From: Neurospora intermedia
Lineage: Eukaryota > Ascomycota > Sordariomycetes > Sordariales > Sordariaceae
Length of the DNA: 64,000 nt
Direction: 5' to 3'
Assembly (NCBI GenBank): GCA_037102815.1
Contig: BTPP01000003.1
Coordinates: 1,364,001 to 1,428,000, forward strand
Within the stretch, counting starts at the first letter, position 1, and each line of letters opens with the position of its first letter. This document shows positions 1 to 12,572 of the stretch, one piece after another. Position numbers and translations under genes: made by a program. The notes below the pieces were generated by a model. That model saw only the letters and a list, made by a program, of their open reading frames with translations, had not been told where the DNA came from and made no database searches.

Positions 1-219
1 TACCGTTATTTTAATTAGATATAATAATCCCTCGACTTCGATTTACCCCTATTAACCGCCGTACCTATACTAATTCTTTAATAGAGAGGAATCCTATAAT
101 AGCCTCTTCAATAGAGAGGAATTCTATTATAAGTTCGTCTTTCTCTAGTATACCCGCCGTTACCTCTACCGCCGGCGATATAGGTAATAATACTAAGCCC
201 GCCTCGTCTAATAATAAAT

Positions 220-1290
220 TCCTACCGCTTAAAGAAATTAGGAAGCCTAAGTAATTTACTTGCTAAATAATACTATTCGTTACTATATTAGTAATTATAT
301 AGAAGGAGTAATCGTTTGCCGAAGGACTTAAGGGGAAGAAGTTAATAGCGGCTCTAAATAAAGTATTCGTAGCTATACGTATTAAATATCCTAATTAGAA
401 TTAATTTCGCTAACGGGCATATAACCGTTAGAATATATTTAAAAAGAACTACCGGTTATAATTGAACTTTATATATAAGACGGGGGTAACGTTCAATAAG
501 ATTATTAATCTTTTTAATACTTATAAGGATACGTAAGCTTCCTTCTTAACTAACCGATCTAAAGTAAATTAATTAAAAACAACCCTACTAATAAACTGTA
601 AGGAAATAATATTATTCTTTATTATTAATTAGGTAACGGGTAAATATATTATCGATATTTATAACCGCCTTATATTATATATAAAGAATAAGAATCCCTT
701 AGTAGTAACTAAACGAAATGCCTTATATACCGATTTCGCTAACGGTAAACAAATACAATGTAGTAAATACCTAAAAATCGATAATATACCGCTTAATAAT
801 ACTAATAAAGTAGAGGAGGATTTAAATAATAATAAGGAGGAGGAAATTAAAACCTACTAGTTACTTAAAAAAAGAATAACCTATACCGCTAATATAGACC
901 GGCTTACTTTTTTTATTAATATTAAGTTTAAAGCCCTTTTTCAAAGACTCGAATCCTCGCTTACTTAATTATTGTCGTTATAATTACGCCCCCCTCCCAA
1001 TCCTACTACTTCTAATTTCTTTTATACGTTAATTACCCTAATAGTATCCCTATTAAAAAGGATATATAATAATAAAAAGTAGTAATTAATTAGCGAATTA
1101 AAAAAGGACCTAATATATACAGTAGCGTTCGTTAATATACCCGAGGCGAGGATATTATTAGTGGAACAACTATTTAATATAGTACCTAACTTTAAGGACG
1201 CGCTAGTACCTACTTCTTAAGATTAGTATTAGCTTTTATTATATTAGGAAATCTCGTAATATTTCTATACTATTCAATAACTCTCGTCAA
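220..1290 (+). pseudogene. decayed Myb/SANT-like partner gene of the Harbinger element
   Basis: On the plus strand, around 340-560, a broken reading contains the segments FKKNYRL and TGVTFNKI followed by an aromatic-rich stretch. This resembles the fungal Myb/SANT-like DNA-binding domain (Myb_DNA-bind_3 type), where a lysine-rich helix is followed by a GxxW/F-D/N-x-x-T turn. PIF/Harbinger elements carry such a protein to bring the transposase to DNA. Stops are frequent and fit RIP changes. The match is weaker than for the transposase and relies partly on its position in the same element, so the call is tentative; limits are approximate. Confidence 0.45.
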
Positions 1291-1437
1291 TTCGATTCTA
1301 TTACTTATATTCTCGTACTCGTACGTATTATAATTGAAAAATTATTTTATAAAATATAATTGTATTATTATTATATAATAAAATTATTATTAAGAGATAT
1401 AGGGGTTTAATTATATAAAATACAAAATATCGTTAAA

Positions 1438-1612
1438 TTAAAATCTAGTACCTAGTAGAATAATTAGTCTAATACCTAATTTAGTACTTAATCTAGTACT
1501 TAGTAGAGTATAAAATCTAGTGCCCAATCTAGTACCTAATAGAATAACCAATCTAGTACTTAGTAGAGTATAAAATCTAGTACCTAATAGAGTACCTAGT
1601 AAATCTAAACTC
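1438..1612. repeat. imperfect ~60-bp tandem repeat built on AATCTAGTACYTA
   Basis: The stretch TAGTAGAGTATAAAATCTAG occurs at 1,501-1,520 and again at 1,561-1,580, exactly 60 bp apart, with matching sequence on both sides, and a more diverged copy starts near 1,438. Within each unit the shorter motif ATCTAGTAC or a close variant recurs every 10-25 bp. It sits between the two decayed Harbinger genes. Function unknown; possible transposase binding array or simple expansion. Confidence 0.75.
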
Positions 1613-1989
1613 TAGCGGATAATAATATTATAAAGATAGGGTAAATATAACGATTTAGGCCTACGATAGTAAATTTCAAACCCTAACCCTAAGCAAGTAG
1701 GCGATTTTATAATACCGATAGCTCTTTTAATTTAATTCTAAAATATATATAATTAGTATTAATTGATTTAAATTAATTTAATAAATAAAATAATACCCTC
1801 GTATCGAAATTTAAATAAGAAGTATAAAAGTAGCCGTAATATAGATAATTTATAATTATTATATTTATTTACACTTTACCCGGCGTACCCTTTCTACTTA
1901 TTACTAGTAATAGTAACCCTCCTATATCTTCTATACAAATATATCCCTAAACCCTACTATCCTTTCATTTTATTCGATATTTATATTAA

Positions 1990-2960
1990 TTATAACCTTA
2001 TCCTTATTATTATTAACAATAATACTATATACGCGACCGTTCTTATTACTAGAATTATCTCCTTCGTTATTAATATCTATTGCTAGACTATTGGAATTAG
2101 TACGCTTAATCTAATTATAAAGTATAATAATAGTAAAAATAATATCGATTTAAATCTTAATATTATACTCGGACGCTATCGACTTTACTACCTTCTACCT
2201 TTTCTTTAGTATACTAATTACAATCTCAACTTTTATACGATACTTTAAATGCCTTATATTATATAATTCCCTTCGAATCTTTAATCGGCCAACGCTACCC
2301 CCCTATTTATTAAAATAATATTAAATTGCTAGGTATAGGACAAAAATACTATATCATATATAATACCCTATATTACTAAGGTAAAATTTACTTTCTAGTA
2401 CTTTAAAACCATTTAAATTAAATATTAACCGTATAATTCTAAAATTATACATTAATCCCTCTACCTCCGGTAAAACGTACGTAAAAAGACTATTTAAACC
2501 GACGGCGACTAGTATATTCTAATATATAAATCCCTTTCGATTACGCTATATTTCTAACTCGGCTTTAAACACCCGTACGTAAATTAAAGTACCGTCTACC
2601 GCGCCCAAACAATCTTTAAAGTATAGTACCAACGCTACGTCCCCCAAATTATATATTGTATTAAGAAAAGGAAATTTAATAGTATAGTAGTATAATACAA
2701 CTATAGTATTAGAAATCTTACAAAAATTACAGCTTATAATTTTAATACTATAATTAAATCGGTAGGCCGCCTCTCGCTAAATTTTATTGTAAATATATAT
2801 ATATAAAAAGGTTATAAACTTCTATTTAAGAGATATCCATTTCGTACTATATATAGTAGTATATTATAATATTTAAGTAACTAATTAAATAAAGGGGTAA
2901 TACTATATATAATATAAATTAAATAGTTTAATTTTATAGTTGGGGTAGAAGGTAGTATAA
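1990..2960 (-). pseudogene. decayed PIF/Harbinger DDE transposase
   Basis: On the minus strand, around 2,577-2,626, the reading KDCLGAVDGT is visible, the first catalytic aspartate block of the DDE_Tnp_4/PIF-Harbinger nuclease (families usually read K-x-C-x-GAxDGT-H). About 60 codons later comes RNRKGFI, then FTYVLPEVEG and NGFKV, in the order and spacing seen in fungal Harbinger transposases. Many in-frame stops interrupt the reading, nearly all explainable by C-to-T or G-to-A changes at CA/TG sites, so this is a RIP-killed gene. Limits are approximate because no intact start or stop can be recognised. The catalytic second D and E were not located with certainty. Confidence 0.65.
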
Positions 2961-3430
2961 ATAGCTACCTCGCCTTCGTTTTTATCGATATAGACTAATC
3001 TATATACTACTTCGTTACTCCTTCGAAGGTAAATAATCTAAATAATAGTAATAATAGCCAAAAGTATAGCTAGTACGAATATAAAAATACGCTATCGAAT
3101 AGGATTTATATTAAATTATTTCGAATTATTAAATATTTATAGTAAAAGTTTAAATTCGAAGGGGGGTCCTACTATATGTTAAATCCACAATTCAATACCC
3201 CTATTAATCAATAAAATACTCTATTTCCCTACTTAAACGAGGGGAGATAGAAAATAATAGAATAAACGTTCACTATACTAGATTAGAATATTAATAGGGC
3301 TTCTTATAGTCTATTGTAAATTACATACAGGGGAGGTACGGCTAAGAACCTATTGTATTAAACTTATAGGGGGGTTATAGGGGGGTTACAGAGGGTGAAG
3401 GGGGTCCAACGTCGGCTCTAGACCTGAAAA

Positions 3431-6400
3431 TGCAATTTATTGGCTAATAGGGATAAATCCACTATACAAAATCTGTTTATATTGACTGAACCAAACACGC
3501 CTAAGAAAAGGTCACTGATCAGGGTGGAGGAAGAGCAGCAGCGCCGAGGAGGTGCAGCTCATTGCTGTGTGGTCTGCCCTGGCTGGCCCCATCCCTTCCG
3601 AGTGCGTGAGATCCTTCCAATCGCCATGTATTCTAAGCGCTTGGTTCCTGGCTTTCGATGTGGGCAACGACTTTAACGGGACGGGGGGGGGGTCACCGTG
3701 GACTGAGAAGAGACCAGTGGTGGGAGTGGTTGTTGAACTTCGACTTGCGTTGGGTGGGCAGACAGGAGAGCTGTGAGTGGTCGGAAGCAACTGTACGGCG
3801 GGAAACTAGGTGAAAGATAGAAAGGAATAGCCGCCCAAAATAGCTGCTAGGATCAGTTCTGATCCATTCTGGGGAGTTGCCTGGGGTTGCTGGGGTGGTG
3901 AGACCCTCTTGGACCCCTGGCTCCGATGAGACGGACTTGGGGGTGAGTGGCCAATCAGCGACCGGATCACGCTGCATCTAGACGCCCTTTGTCAAAGTCG
4001 CATCGAGCAGCACTTGAGCGAGCAGCGACATCACATTTCGCAAGAGTGTTTACCGCAGTACCGTCCTCTGGCTGGCGGAAGTGGTTTCCATCTCGACAAC
4101 CTTCTCCAATGCCGCCAAGAAAGCTTCGTCTTTTCTTTACTGCTCTGACTGCCCGCTCTTTGCGTACCTCGACGCGCAGTTGCATTCCTGTCCCTTCCGT
4201 CATCCTGAATGAGTTCTTTCGTATGAAGTCTTGGCATTTACTACATCTGGTAGTCGTTCATTGCTGTGATAGTGTCATGCTTTGGACGATGCGGCGAGGT
4301 ACTGATGGTGTCTTCATCTACGGTTAAGATGATTAGGATGATGAAGATCAGGTCCAGGCTCTGGTATACAAATGCAAATGTGTCGACAAATCATACCACT
4401 TGCTCCCGTCCCGAGGGTCTGTGACCCGACAATGTCACTTGGGTTGCTGTTCAACAAAGTCAAATTTCAGTAATCTCCGCCCCAAAACCTCCTCGGCGCG
4501 ATTCAGCCATCACAGACAACACATGTGGCGGCTGTCTGATTGCGATCACGACTTATCAGCTGCCGATAGGGTCGTTGAAGCGCAATTTTGCCCTTGTGCT
4601 ACCTATAACTGATATACTAAAGGATCGTCATCAGGAACGGCCGCCGCGTTGACAAGGTCGCTTCAGGTGGCCGCCTTTGCCGCCACGAACGGAATAACCG
4701 CGTTATCGCTGTCGAATGGGTACGGTGATAAAGACCACTTTCATTTCCGAGCGGCGGTGTGCAAGTCAAGGAATATCCGTTTCGTGGGATGATGAGTCGA
4801 GGGCTGGATAAGCTCACAGTCTGCACAGAAAACCCCTTTCTTTTGCTTCTACACTCCTGGGCTGACTTCCAATGTGAGACGGACTCTTACAAAGTTCAAC
4901 CAGGTTTCTCCGGTTCTGCATAAACCTAAAGGCTATTCTCAAGTATGGATTAACTCGATCTCCATGCGCGGCTTGATTAATTTCGTCCTGGATTCAGTTC
5001 TTCTTCGCCGGTACGGAGATCCACGGAGACAGACGAGATGCGTCGCTCTTAACTGGGAACGAATATCACCTGCGAGTCATAACCGGCTGTTACTTTTTTT
5101 TTTTTTTTTATCACACACATATTTCCGCGCCCTTACTCCCCGCACAAGTCAAAGAGGCAAGTTTATGAATTTCTATTATGGTACCGGCACGAGAGACTCC
5201 CGGATACAGTTACATTTAGTTTCGCGATGTCGTGCGTGGGCACCATGCACAACTTCTTCTTGGGTTGCGGTGAGCTGTTGTTACCTACCGATTCGTTTGC
5301 ATGGATGGATAAAAGAAGGAGAAGAAGAAGAAAAACATGCTTCTATACATATCTTGACCATCCTTCCATTCCCTATCTCCGAGGTTTCGCGTTTGGAATT
5401 CGCGAACGAAAATCCACTCAGCATGGGCATAGTGTACGGTCTCGGGGGATGAGTTTTGACACTGATTTGAATGCAAGATCTTCGATGCGACATTCCGCAA
5501 ATATTTTTTTTTTCACTCTGTTGGATCTCAAAGCGAATGTAGTTGGCTGGTTGCATGGACTGCTTGGTAGTTGCTGACTGAGCTTCTCTTTATTTAGGTC
5601 GTAGATTAGACTAAATGCCTGACGCAAACCGTTTGAACATTTGTTGAAGTAAGAAGAAATTTGGTGAAGAGTAGATCGAGAACTCACGTTGGATTTGGGG
5701 AGAAAACTGAACCAAAAGAATGAAGAGTTCAAAAGGCGTTGCCATGATTAGCCCTCATTTTGCCATTATAGTCGCAGACGGCCGGGAGACCTAGTATAAA
5801 AGAGCGATGCACGATTTTGAGGTCTTGTATCATCCAGATTTTTCATTGGAGATAAATGATATCTACCTGTCGCATTTCAGATATAATTGCTTCCACTCTC
5901 CCCCCTCTCTCCCCCTTTTCTTTTTCGGACAAACTCAGAAGAAATAGCAACCCTTTCCAGTCGCCCCCGGGGTCAATTTTCGGAGAACTGCCAATCCTTT
6001 GGTACAGTTCGGCCCAAAGTGGGGAATTCCGGGCGGTCTTCGAGCCGGGACGGGGCAGCCGCGCTCTTAGACCGGACTTTGTCCGTCAGGCTACCACTAT
6101 ATACAATTCAATGCTGGTTTATTTGTTTGTTAGCTTGGTACCTACCTTGGTACACTGGACGAGATCAATTTTCGTTTCGAATTGTCCCATTCCGTGAAGT
6201 TGGATGAGTAGCTAGGCAGGAACCGGAAAGGCATTAGAGAAGATCCACAACGGTAACTCTACCTATCTAAACTTTCGGAAAAAGCATATTCACAACCAAA
6301 TCTCACTTTAATCGAGGACTACAACGAATCGGCCAGAAATGACAACGCTCAGGGAAGTTGACCTGAGATCTTGAGCCAAGACACAAACCCGTATCGAACT

Positions 6401-6911
6401 GTACATACCTCTCAAGACGGCTGGCTGGCTGGCCGCGCCGCATTCGTTCCATTTCCGGAATGTTTCCCGAGTCTGCCTTATAGTCGGGTCATTCCACGTT
6501 TTCTAGCTCCTCTTGGCGTCGTGTGCCTGATTCTAATCGTGCTCTGCATATACGTGTGCGGGTTATCGTCCCATGAGCGGCACGGTTGATTATCGTTGGC
6601 GATGATTGCGTAGACGGAGCCTTGTGTTGATACCAACCGTTGACGTATCTAAAATAGTATATAAGATCCCCAAGAACCCTTGTATTTTTGATATTGGCAA
6701 TACCTTCACGACTTACAAGACTCAAGCATCGTCGTGTGAGTTAGGTAGTCAATCCACTGATGCATTTGAGGTTTCCAACCACTACGATATTTTCCCCTCA
6801 GACCTTCTTCTATCCGAACCTCGCCGCCTCCTCTGATTGTGAGCTTCGCCCAAAGACATTCAGCAGTGTACCTACTACACCACGAGTCCACGGGAATCAT
6901 TTAGCATCAAC
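3431..6911. other. gene-free interval upstream of D-amino-acid oxidase
   Basis: Base composition is that of ordinary unique host DNA. Open frames here reach at most about 190 codons, have no recognisable domain, run through homopolymers (T-tract near 5,095-5,109) and show no splice-signal pattern. I see no gene. The last 250 bases hold the oxidase leader, with a TATA-like box at 6,658-6,665. Confidence 0.6.
6658..6665 (+). promoter_or_regulatory. TATA-like box, D-amino-acid oxidase
   Basis: TATATAAG lies 247 nt upstream of the oxidase ATG. It is a reasonable core-promoter candidate, but spacing to a start site is unknown and AT-rich 8-mers are common. Confidence 0.3.
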
Positions 6912-8168
6912 ATGTCCGAACCCAAGGGGCACGTCGTCGTTATCGGGTTAGTATGACATCTGATGCATCACGAATAGCAAATCAGTAGTACCCTGAAATA
7001 ATCTAACATGACTCCCAAAATCCCAAGCGCCGGCGTGATCGGCCTGTCCTCCGCCCTCGCCCTCCTCGAAGCCAACTACACCACCACCATTCTCGCCAAA
7101 GACCTTCCCGCCCCCTTTGAATCCATCGATCCCCGATCCCAAATCAACTTCACCTCCCCCTGGGGCGGCGCCCACAACCGCTGGGTGCCGCCCTTCCCTG
7201 CCCCTGGACCCTCCTCCACCACTCCTTTAACCCCCACCCAACAAGCCGAGCACGCCCTCCGCGCCCGCGAACACGCCTTTTCCCTCTCCACCTTCCGCCG
7301 CATGAAGCTTTTCCAGCGCCAGGGCCAGGACCAACAGGCAGGCATCACCTTCCTCAAGGGAATCGAGTACCTCGAATCGCCTGGGCCCGAGTACACCTCC
7401 CTGACCGCCCAGCGGGCGGCGTCACAAGAGCTAGGACTACCCGGCCACTTTCGCGTTTTGGAGTCTCACGAGTTCCCCGACGACAAGGTGCAATGGGGCT
7501 GCGAGTACGACACGTGGTGCGTGAACCCCATGCAATACTGCTTGTTCCTCTTGGGGCAGATCATTGCGAGGGGCGGAAAGGTGTTCAAGCGGGAAGTGCG
7601 TTCTGTCGGGGAAGTGTTCCAGTTATTCTCCGACTCGGTCCAAGAATTCGGAGCGACAATCCCGCAAGCGGACGCGGTGGTGAACGCCACCGGCATCGGA
7701 TTAGGTGATGACGAGATGGTGTTCCCCACGCGGGGACAGACGTGCTTGGTGCAGGAACCGTGCGATGCGACGGTGACGAGACAGAATGCGGATGGCACCT
7801 GGACGTTTTGTGTACCCAGAGGGTTCAAGGCGGGCACCATTATCGGCGGGACCAAGGAGCCGGATAATTGGGATCCGAAGCCGGATCCGGAGGTGAGGGA
7901 GAGGTTGTTGAGGGCGTTCGAGGGGACGTATCCGAGGATATTGGCAGATGGGAAGACGCGGTTGACGCCCGTGAGGGATATCGTGGGGAGGAGGCCGACG
8001 AGGAAAGGGGGGTTGAGGCTGGAGGGGGAGGTGGTGGATGGGGCTGGTTTCGTGATGCATGCCTATGGGTTGGGAGGGAGAGGGTATGAGTTGTCTTGGG
8101 GTGTGGCGGAGGGTGTGGTTGAGGGCATTCAGGGGCATCTTGAGAGCGAGAAGGGTTCGAGGTTGTAG
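6912..8168 (+). CDS. D-amino-acid (or D-aspartate) oxidase, FAD-dependent, peroxisomal
   Basis: Exons 6912-6946 and 7028-8168, with an 81-nt intron; 391 aa. The enzyme oxidatively deaminates D-amino acids to 2-oxo acids, ammonium and H2O2. The first exon is short, and joining it restores the Rossmann FAD-binding motif VVVIGAGVIGLSSA at residues 9-22, split by the intron after the first two bases of the Gly codon; this fixes the start. Near the C terminus, HAYGLGGRGYELSWG matches the DAO signature with its substrate-binding Arg and glycine loop. The last three residues, SRL, form a type-1 peroxisomal targeting signal, as expected for a catalase-coupled oxidase. Choice between D-amino-acid and D-aspartate specificity cannot be made by eye. 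It is convergent with the Maf gene, 245 bp away. Confidence 0.92.
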
Positions 8169-8413
8169 ACCCACGGCTCGATGTATAAGTCAACATATGT
8201 CATGAAATCGAGTTTTCACTTCACTGACTTGTTGCTGAAAGGGCATTCTAGTCCCATCATTATTCTTGTCTATCGTATGTTGACGTTCTAAGCTCTGTAT
8301 GGGCGCCTGGCCCTTCATTCCATCACCCCCGATCAATTAGTTAGTAGAACTACCGTGGCCAGGGCTCCCGTCCCTGTGTTTATCGGCAGCTTCAGCCAGT
8401 TGGTACCCCCGCA

Positions 8414-9342
8414 TCAGTCTTGATAGGGTTCTTCGTCATCGTCCTCCTCATCGCTGCCAATATCGTCATCTTCGATACCCTGCTTGAAGATCACCTTCTC
8501 TGCCAACTGCAAGGTTTTCCTAACCGGCAACCCAACAACATTGTCCACGCTACCCTCAATCTTGTCAATCAGCACCATACCTCCGATTCCCTGGATAGCA
8601 TAGCCGCCAGCCTTATCCGCACCCTCGCGCGTCTTGACGTACGCCTCAATTACGTCATCGGGGAGTCCGTCACGGGCCTGCGCAAAGTAAACCTCAGTGT
8701 CTTCCACGTGCGTCTCTAGCTCATATCCCGGATGGGCTGCGTTGTCCTTTGGGGCGAGCACGCACACAGCCGTCAGCACACGGTGCACACGCGTGTCACG
8801 AAGGTGTTTCAGCATGCGGATGTGGTCCTGCTCGTCGCGCGGCTTCTCGAGGATCCGACCGGAGCGTGTAGCGATGACGGTGTCGGCGGAGATGACAAGG
8901 GCTGGATCGGCAGGCTTCTCTACGTTCTTGTTCTGCTCGTCTTCTTCTTGTTGCCTGAGGGCCTGCTCGTACACGTGCAGAATTTTGCGGCGGGCCGTCT
9001 CGGCAACATATTCTTCGGGAGTAATCTTGCCCTTTTCGACGTCTTCGGGTTTGTCTGATGGGAAGATTTCGACGTCGTTCAAGCCAAGCTGTTTGGTAAA
9101 CTTGTCAGACCTGAGTAGACCGTACTATAAAGAGGATGGATTACCTGGTTGAGGAGAGCTTTTCGTCGAGGCGATGCCGACGCCAAAATCACCCTCTTGG
9201 TACGTAGATGATCAAGGATGGGAAGCTGAAGGGGCATAGGGCCCCGTTTGATGGGGGCGCTCTGCCGGAGCGGTATTCCATGCCGGCGGGCTGCGGCGAT
9301 GTAAGCCGGTGGGTTCTCGGGTTCGGGAGCAGTAGGGTCCAT
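8414..9342 (-). CDS. Maf/YceF-family nucleoside triphosphate pyrophosphatase
   Basis: Exons 9342-9145 and 9088-8414 with a 56-nt phase-0 intron; 290 aa. Maf proteins hydrolyse dTTP/UTP or modified pyrimidine nucleotides to monophosphates, a house-cleaning role; the eukaryotic member is ASMTL-like. Visible landmarks are LASASPRRKALL (about residues 53-64, the phosphate-binding SxSPRR motif), VISADTVI with the catalytic acid, an EGADKAGGYAIQG block and a closing DNVVGLPV. The intron was placed so that LLNQ runs directly into LGLNDVEIFPSD, as the family requires; the branch site TCTGAC is visible in it. An N-terminal extension of about 50 residues and an acidic C-terminal tail (DDDIGSDEEDDDEE) flank the core. 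It lies head to tail behind the threonyl-tRNA synthetase gene on the same strand. Confidence 0.9.
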
Positions 9343-9899
9343 GGCTGGTTATTTGCTGGGTTATAGGTAGGAAAGCAACTAGGACGATGTTTTGCCAAAA
9401 GTTGTACGTACAAGTAGAGGTAGCAAGGTAATGGGATAGGAGTTGGAACGGGTATGGTGCCCCTGGCAGCGGTGGAGAGCTCCCGGTCCCGTTGGTGCCG
9501 TGCCGGTGGGGGAGGGGCTCAGGGCTGCTGTTCCCTAGCGCTGCTTCAAGTGCTGGGGGGGACTGGAAGGTGCCCAGCGATCGTCGGGTCTTGTGTCAAC
9601 CGGAGGAAGCTCTGGAAGGGGTGCACGACAGGGGAAGCAGTAACAAAAGCCCGCTGGAGGAAGGAATGGTGGCCCCACTTCACTTTCCCATGCAGCGGCG
9701 GCACTGCGTCATCGTCGGCACTTCCCTTGCTCAACGTGCTGTGATCAGCCTTGTCTGACCGTCACTACAAAGCAAACAAGCAAGTCACAATTTGAGATAT
9801 TGGACGGATTGCACGACTGGCAACACCAAGAGACAAAGTAGGAAACCTCGTACGACGCGGAGACAAAGTGGTAGCTTACGCAGAACGGCAGGCAATCGT
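9343..9899. other. intergenic region between ThrRS and Maf genes
   Basis: Contains the ThrRS 3' trailer and the Maf promoter. It is rich in G/C purine runs; I recognise no gene or clear control site. Confidence 0.6.
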
Positions 9900-11393
9900 T
9901 CATTCGTATGCATCTACCTTGGTCTTCATGAATTGCAGCAGCTCCTCAGGCGCCATGACGAGGTTCTTCTGCGCCGGCTTGTCGCCTGTCTGAAGACCGC
10001 CGGTAGCATCAACCGTGACGGTTCCATTGGCAATATCCTTGGGGCCAACCACGATGATCATACCGTAACCCTTGGTCTTGGCCTCGCGAATCTTGAGCGA
10101 CAGACTGCGCGCACTGTCATCGAGGTCGACAGCAAGGCCCGACGGGGATACGTGAACATCTGCAGAGTCTGTACCCAGCAGCACCTTCTGCGTATTGCGC
10201 GCGAACTGTAACACCGGCTCACTGTCGTTTACTGTAAGGACAATGCCCTGTCTGGGGTTCAGCCAAAATGGCCATTTGCCATTATAGTGCTCAATCAGCA
10301 AAGCGAACATGCGCTCCGCCGAGCCTAGAACAGCCCGGTGGATCATAACAGGCCTCACGGGTCCGGAGACAGCAAGGAGCTCGGGGTCCGTCGTTGTCTC
10401 GCCTTTGGCTTCCAGTTCGGGAGCTGGCGCCTGATACTCAAGCTCGAACCGCTTGGGCAGCTGGAAGTCGAGCTGGATGGTGGCCGTCTGATGTTCCTTT
10501 CCGTCCGAGTCCTTGAGGATTACATCGATCTTGGGCCCATAGAAGGCACCATCTCCCTCGTTCAAGGTCCATGGCTCTCCCGAATTATCCAAGGCTCGCT
10601 TCAGGGATCCTTCCGCGTGCTCCCAATCCTCCAGACTGCCGATATGGTTTTCGGGTCTCGTGGAAAGCTTCAAACGGTACGACCCCAAGCGGAAGTCCTT
10701 GTATACGCGTCGGATGAACTCAAGGGTCTTGCTGATTTCGTCCTCGATCTGATTCGGCCGACAGAAAATATGGCCGTCGTCTTGGTGGAATCTACGAACA
10801 CGGGTAAGGCCACTCAATGCGCCCGAAATTTCGTTACGGTGGAGGGGGCTAAAGTCGGCGTAGCGAATGGGGAGGTCGCGATAGCTCCGTTTTTGCGCCG
10901 CGAATATCAGACAATGGCCAGGGCAATTCATGGGTTTGAGTCCGTACTCGTCGACTTCGCCGGCCTCGGTAACATCGGCGCGCGAGGGAGATGTGCTCGT
11001 GACGGTGAACATGTCGTCGGCGTAGTTCTCGAGATGGCCCGACTTGGCCCAGAGCGCCTTCTTGTAGATGGTCGGGGTAATGACTTCCTGAAAGCCATAG
11101 TGAACGTATTGCTTGCGGAGGTATTCGACAAGACGGTTGAAGATGCGGGCGCCATTGGGCAGGAAGATAGGCGATCCAGGGCTGTAGATGGAGGTCATGA
11201 AGAGCTCCTGTTGTGTTCCGAGATCGCGATGGTCGGGCGGTGCTGGCTTCGTGGGGACGGGGTTCGCGCTGGCGCAAGACGAGCACAGCCGATGGCGCAC
11301 CTGGACTTGGGAGATGGCAGGACGAGCGAGCGGTACCCTAGCTCGGGTCAAAAGAGCCCGCGAAGTGCATCTTGTAAGCCGTGGAGAGAGCAT
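9900..11393 (-). CDS. threonyl-tRNA synthetase, mitochondrial type
   Basis: Single exon; 497 aa from the chosen start. It charges tRNA-Thr with threonine in mitochondria. Class II core: MNCPGH at about 155-160 and GHIFC near 207-211 give the zinc ligands Cys157 and His208, with His352 in the MIHRAVLGSAERM motif-3 block; motif 2 is FSPLHRNE (181-188). An anticodon-binding domain follows (about 383-497). The N-terminal TGS and editing domains of the cytosolic enzyme are missing and the size matches yeast Mst1 (about 460 aa), so this is the organellar form. The start was chosen because the next 40 residues (Arg/Ser/Ala-rich, almost no acids) make a good mitochondrial presequence; the frame stays open another 120 codons upstream to an ATG at 11753, but that part looks unconserved. 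It is divergent from the next gene. Confidence 0.9.
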   Translation of the reverse strand: MLSPRLTRCTSRALLTRARVPLARPAISQVQVRHRLCSSCASANPVPTKPAPPDHRDLGTQQELFMTSIYSPGSPIFLPNGARIFNRLVEYLRKQYVHYGFQEVITPTIYKKALWAKSGHLENYADDMFTVTSTSPSRADVTEAGEVDEYGLKPMNCPGHCLIFAAQKRSYRDLPIRYADFSPLHRNEISGALSGLTRVRRFHQDDGHIFCRPNQIEDEISKTLEFIRRVYKDFRLGSYRLKLSTRPENHIGSLEDWEHAEGSLKRALDNSGEPWTLNEGDGAFYGPKIDVILKDSDGKEHQTATIQLDFQLPKRFELEYQAPAPELEAKGETTTDPELLAVSGPVRPVMIHRAVLGSAERMFALLIEHYNGKWPFWLNPRQGIVLTVNDSEPVLQFARNTQKVLLGTDSADVHVSPSGLAVDLDDSARSLSLKIREAKTKGYGMIIVVGPKDIANGTVTVDATGGLQTGDKPAQKNLVMAPEELLQFMKTKVDAYE

Positions 11394-12572
11394 CCTCCCG
11401 TCGCCTCTCCACACTGTCAGGATGTGCGGTTGTCGTTGAGAGGTGTTGGAATTGGGTGTGATCACGGGAAACCCGACTTTTCCAGACAGAATGGAAGCCA
11501 GGTCGGGCGGCTGGCTTCTTTGTCGCGCTTGTCTTGGCGATAGCGATCGGCTCATCCCATATGCCCCTGCCGCTGCAAGGGGTCCCCGCCCTGGACACCA
11601 CTGGGCCAGCCCTCCAACCTCAACCCCGGCTCGGGGCCGTTTGCCGTCAAGACACCTCAGTGGGGCACCTGTCTGCCGGGCGGGGGCAGGTGACTTGGGG
11701 TGATAGGTACTTACCTCTAGGTGTAAGTGAGACACGCGGTGCTGGCCGGGCATGAATCGTGATTCTTCTCGACGTCACTCACCACCTCAATGTTCACCGA
11801 GTCACCGTCCTGCTGCTCTCTGCTCTCTGTGACCGACCGAAGTCGACAATACAAAGCAAGGTCACCAGAACTCTTTCTTTCTTTACATCATCCCGTCCTG
11901 TAACAGGATATGCGCTGCGGCACATACACACACTGTACCCAGCAGCGTGCATCGGTACCTTACACCACCTTGACTTGACGTTTAGTTGCCTTCTCCCTCC
12001 TCTTCTCCGCCTACCCTACAGTTTAACCTTCACCTAGTCCATTTCCGTCGCATTCCAGTTGCTTGGTTTAACGACATCTCACTCAGCCTCATCTCTCCAA
12101 GGCTATTTGCTGGACCATCAAAGAACATACCCATCTCTCTTGTTCTTCTATACATACTATACCCGCGGAACAGTCACCTCTGATCTCACGCGCCTCAGCT
12201 GGTAGTTCCGTTTTCACCACTTATCCCCGTGTATCGGTGCCTTATCGTGACTTCTCTACACGGTATTAGTCTGTGCGCCCCTTGCTTTTGAGCGACTTGA
12301 AGCCTGGAATCGACTTCACGGTAAACAAAGAAAGAACCAGTTATCAGTTGCCGTTAAGAATTGGCCGAGCTCCCCCGCTGTCAACAATCAAATCAAATCA
12401 GGACACCTACAAGAAGCACTGTTGCCTAAAAGTTCACACACATCAACCAACAATCTCGACGTCCTTGGATCTTTACGCTCCATGTTATCGCGATCCTATC
12501 ACTATAAAACCTTGACTTCGCAACTCTTATCATAGCTTCCCCACGAGCTTATTCCATGGTATTTATATAACC
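11394..12572. other. divergent promoter/leader between ThrRS and the unknown membrane protein
   Basis: Part is an open upstream extension of the ThrRS frame (to 11,753). The remainder is pyrimidine-rich with many CT runs and looks like a long leader of the rightward gene. No other gene is seen. Confidence 0.5.

Larger units (their letters stand above)
1..3430. mobile_element. RIP-mutated PIF/Harbinger-type DNA transposon (left end outside window)
   Basis: This AT-rich block is nearly devoid of CA and TG dinucleotides, as expected after heavy RIP. Two decayed coding regions of a PIF/Harbinger element can be read: a Myb/SANT-like part on the + strand (about 0.2-1.3 kb) and a DDE transposase on the - strand (about 3.0-2.0 kb), facing each other. 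A two-gene layout with a Myb-like partner and a DDE nuclease is the known Harbinger plan. The left end is cut by the window; the right border is soft, with composition returning to normal near 3,370-3,430, and I could not identify a terminal inverted repeat or target duplication. A set of 60-bp tandem repeats lies between the two genes. The family call rests on motif reading by eye and needs a profile search. Confidence 0.65.
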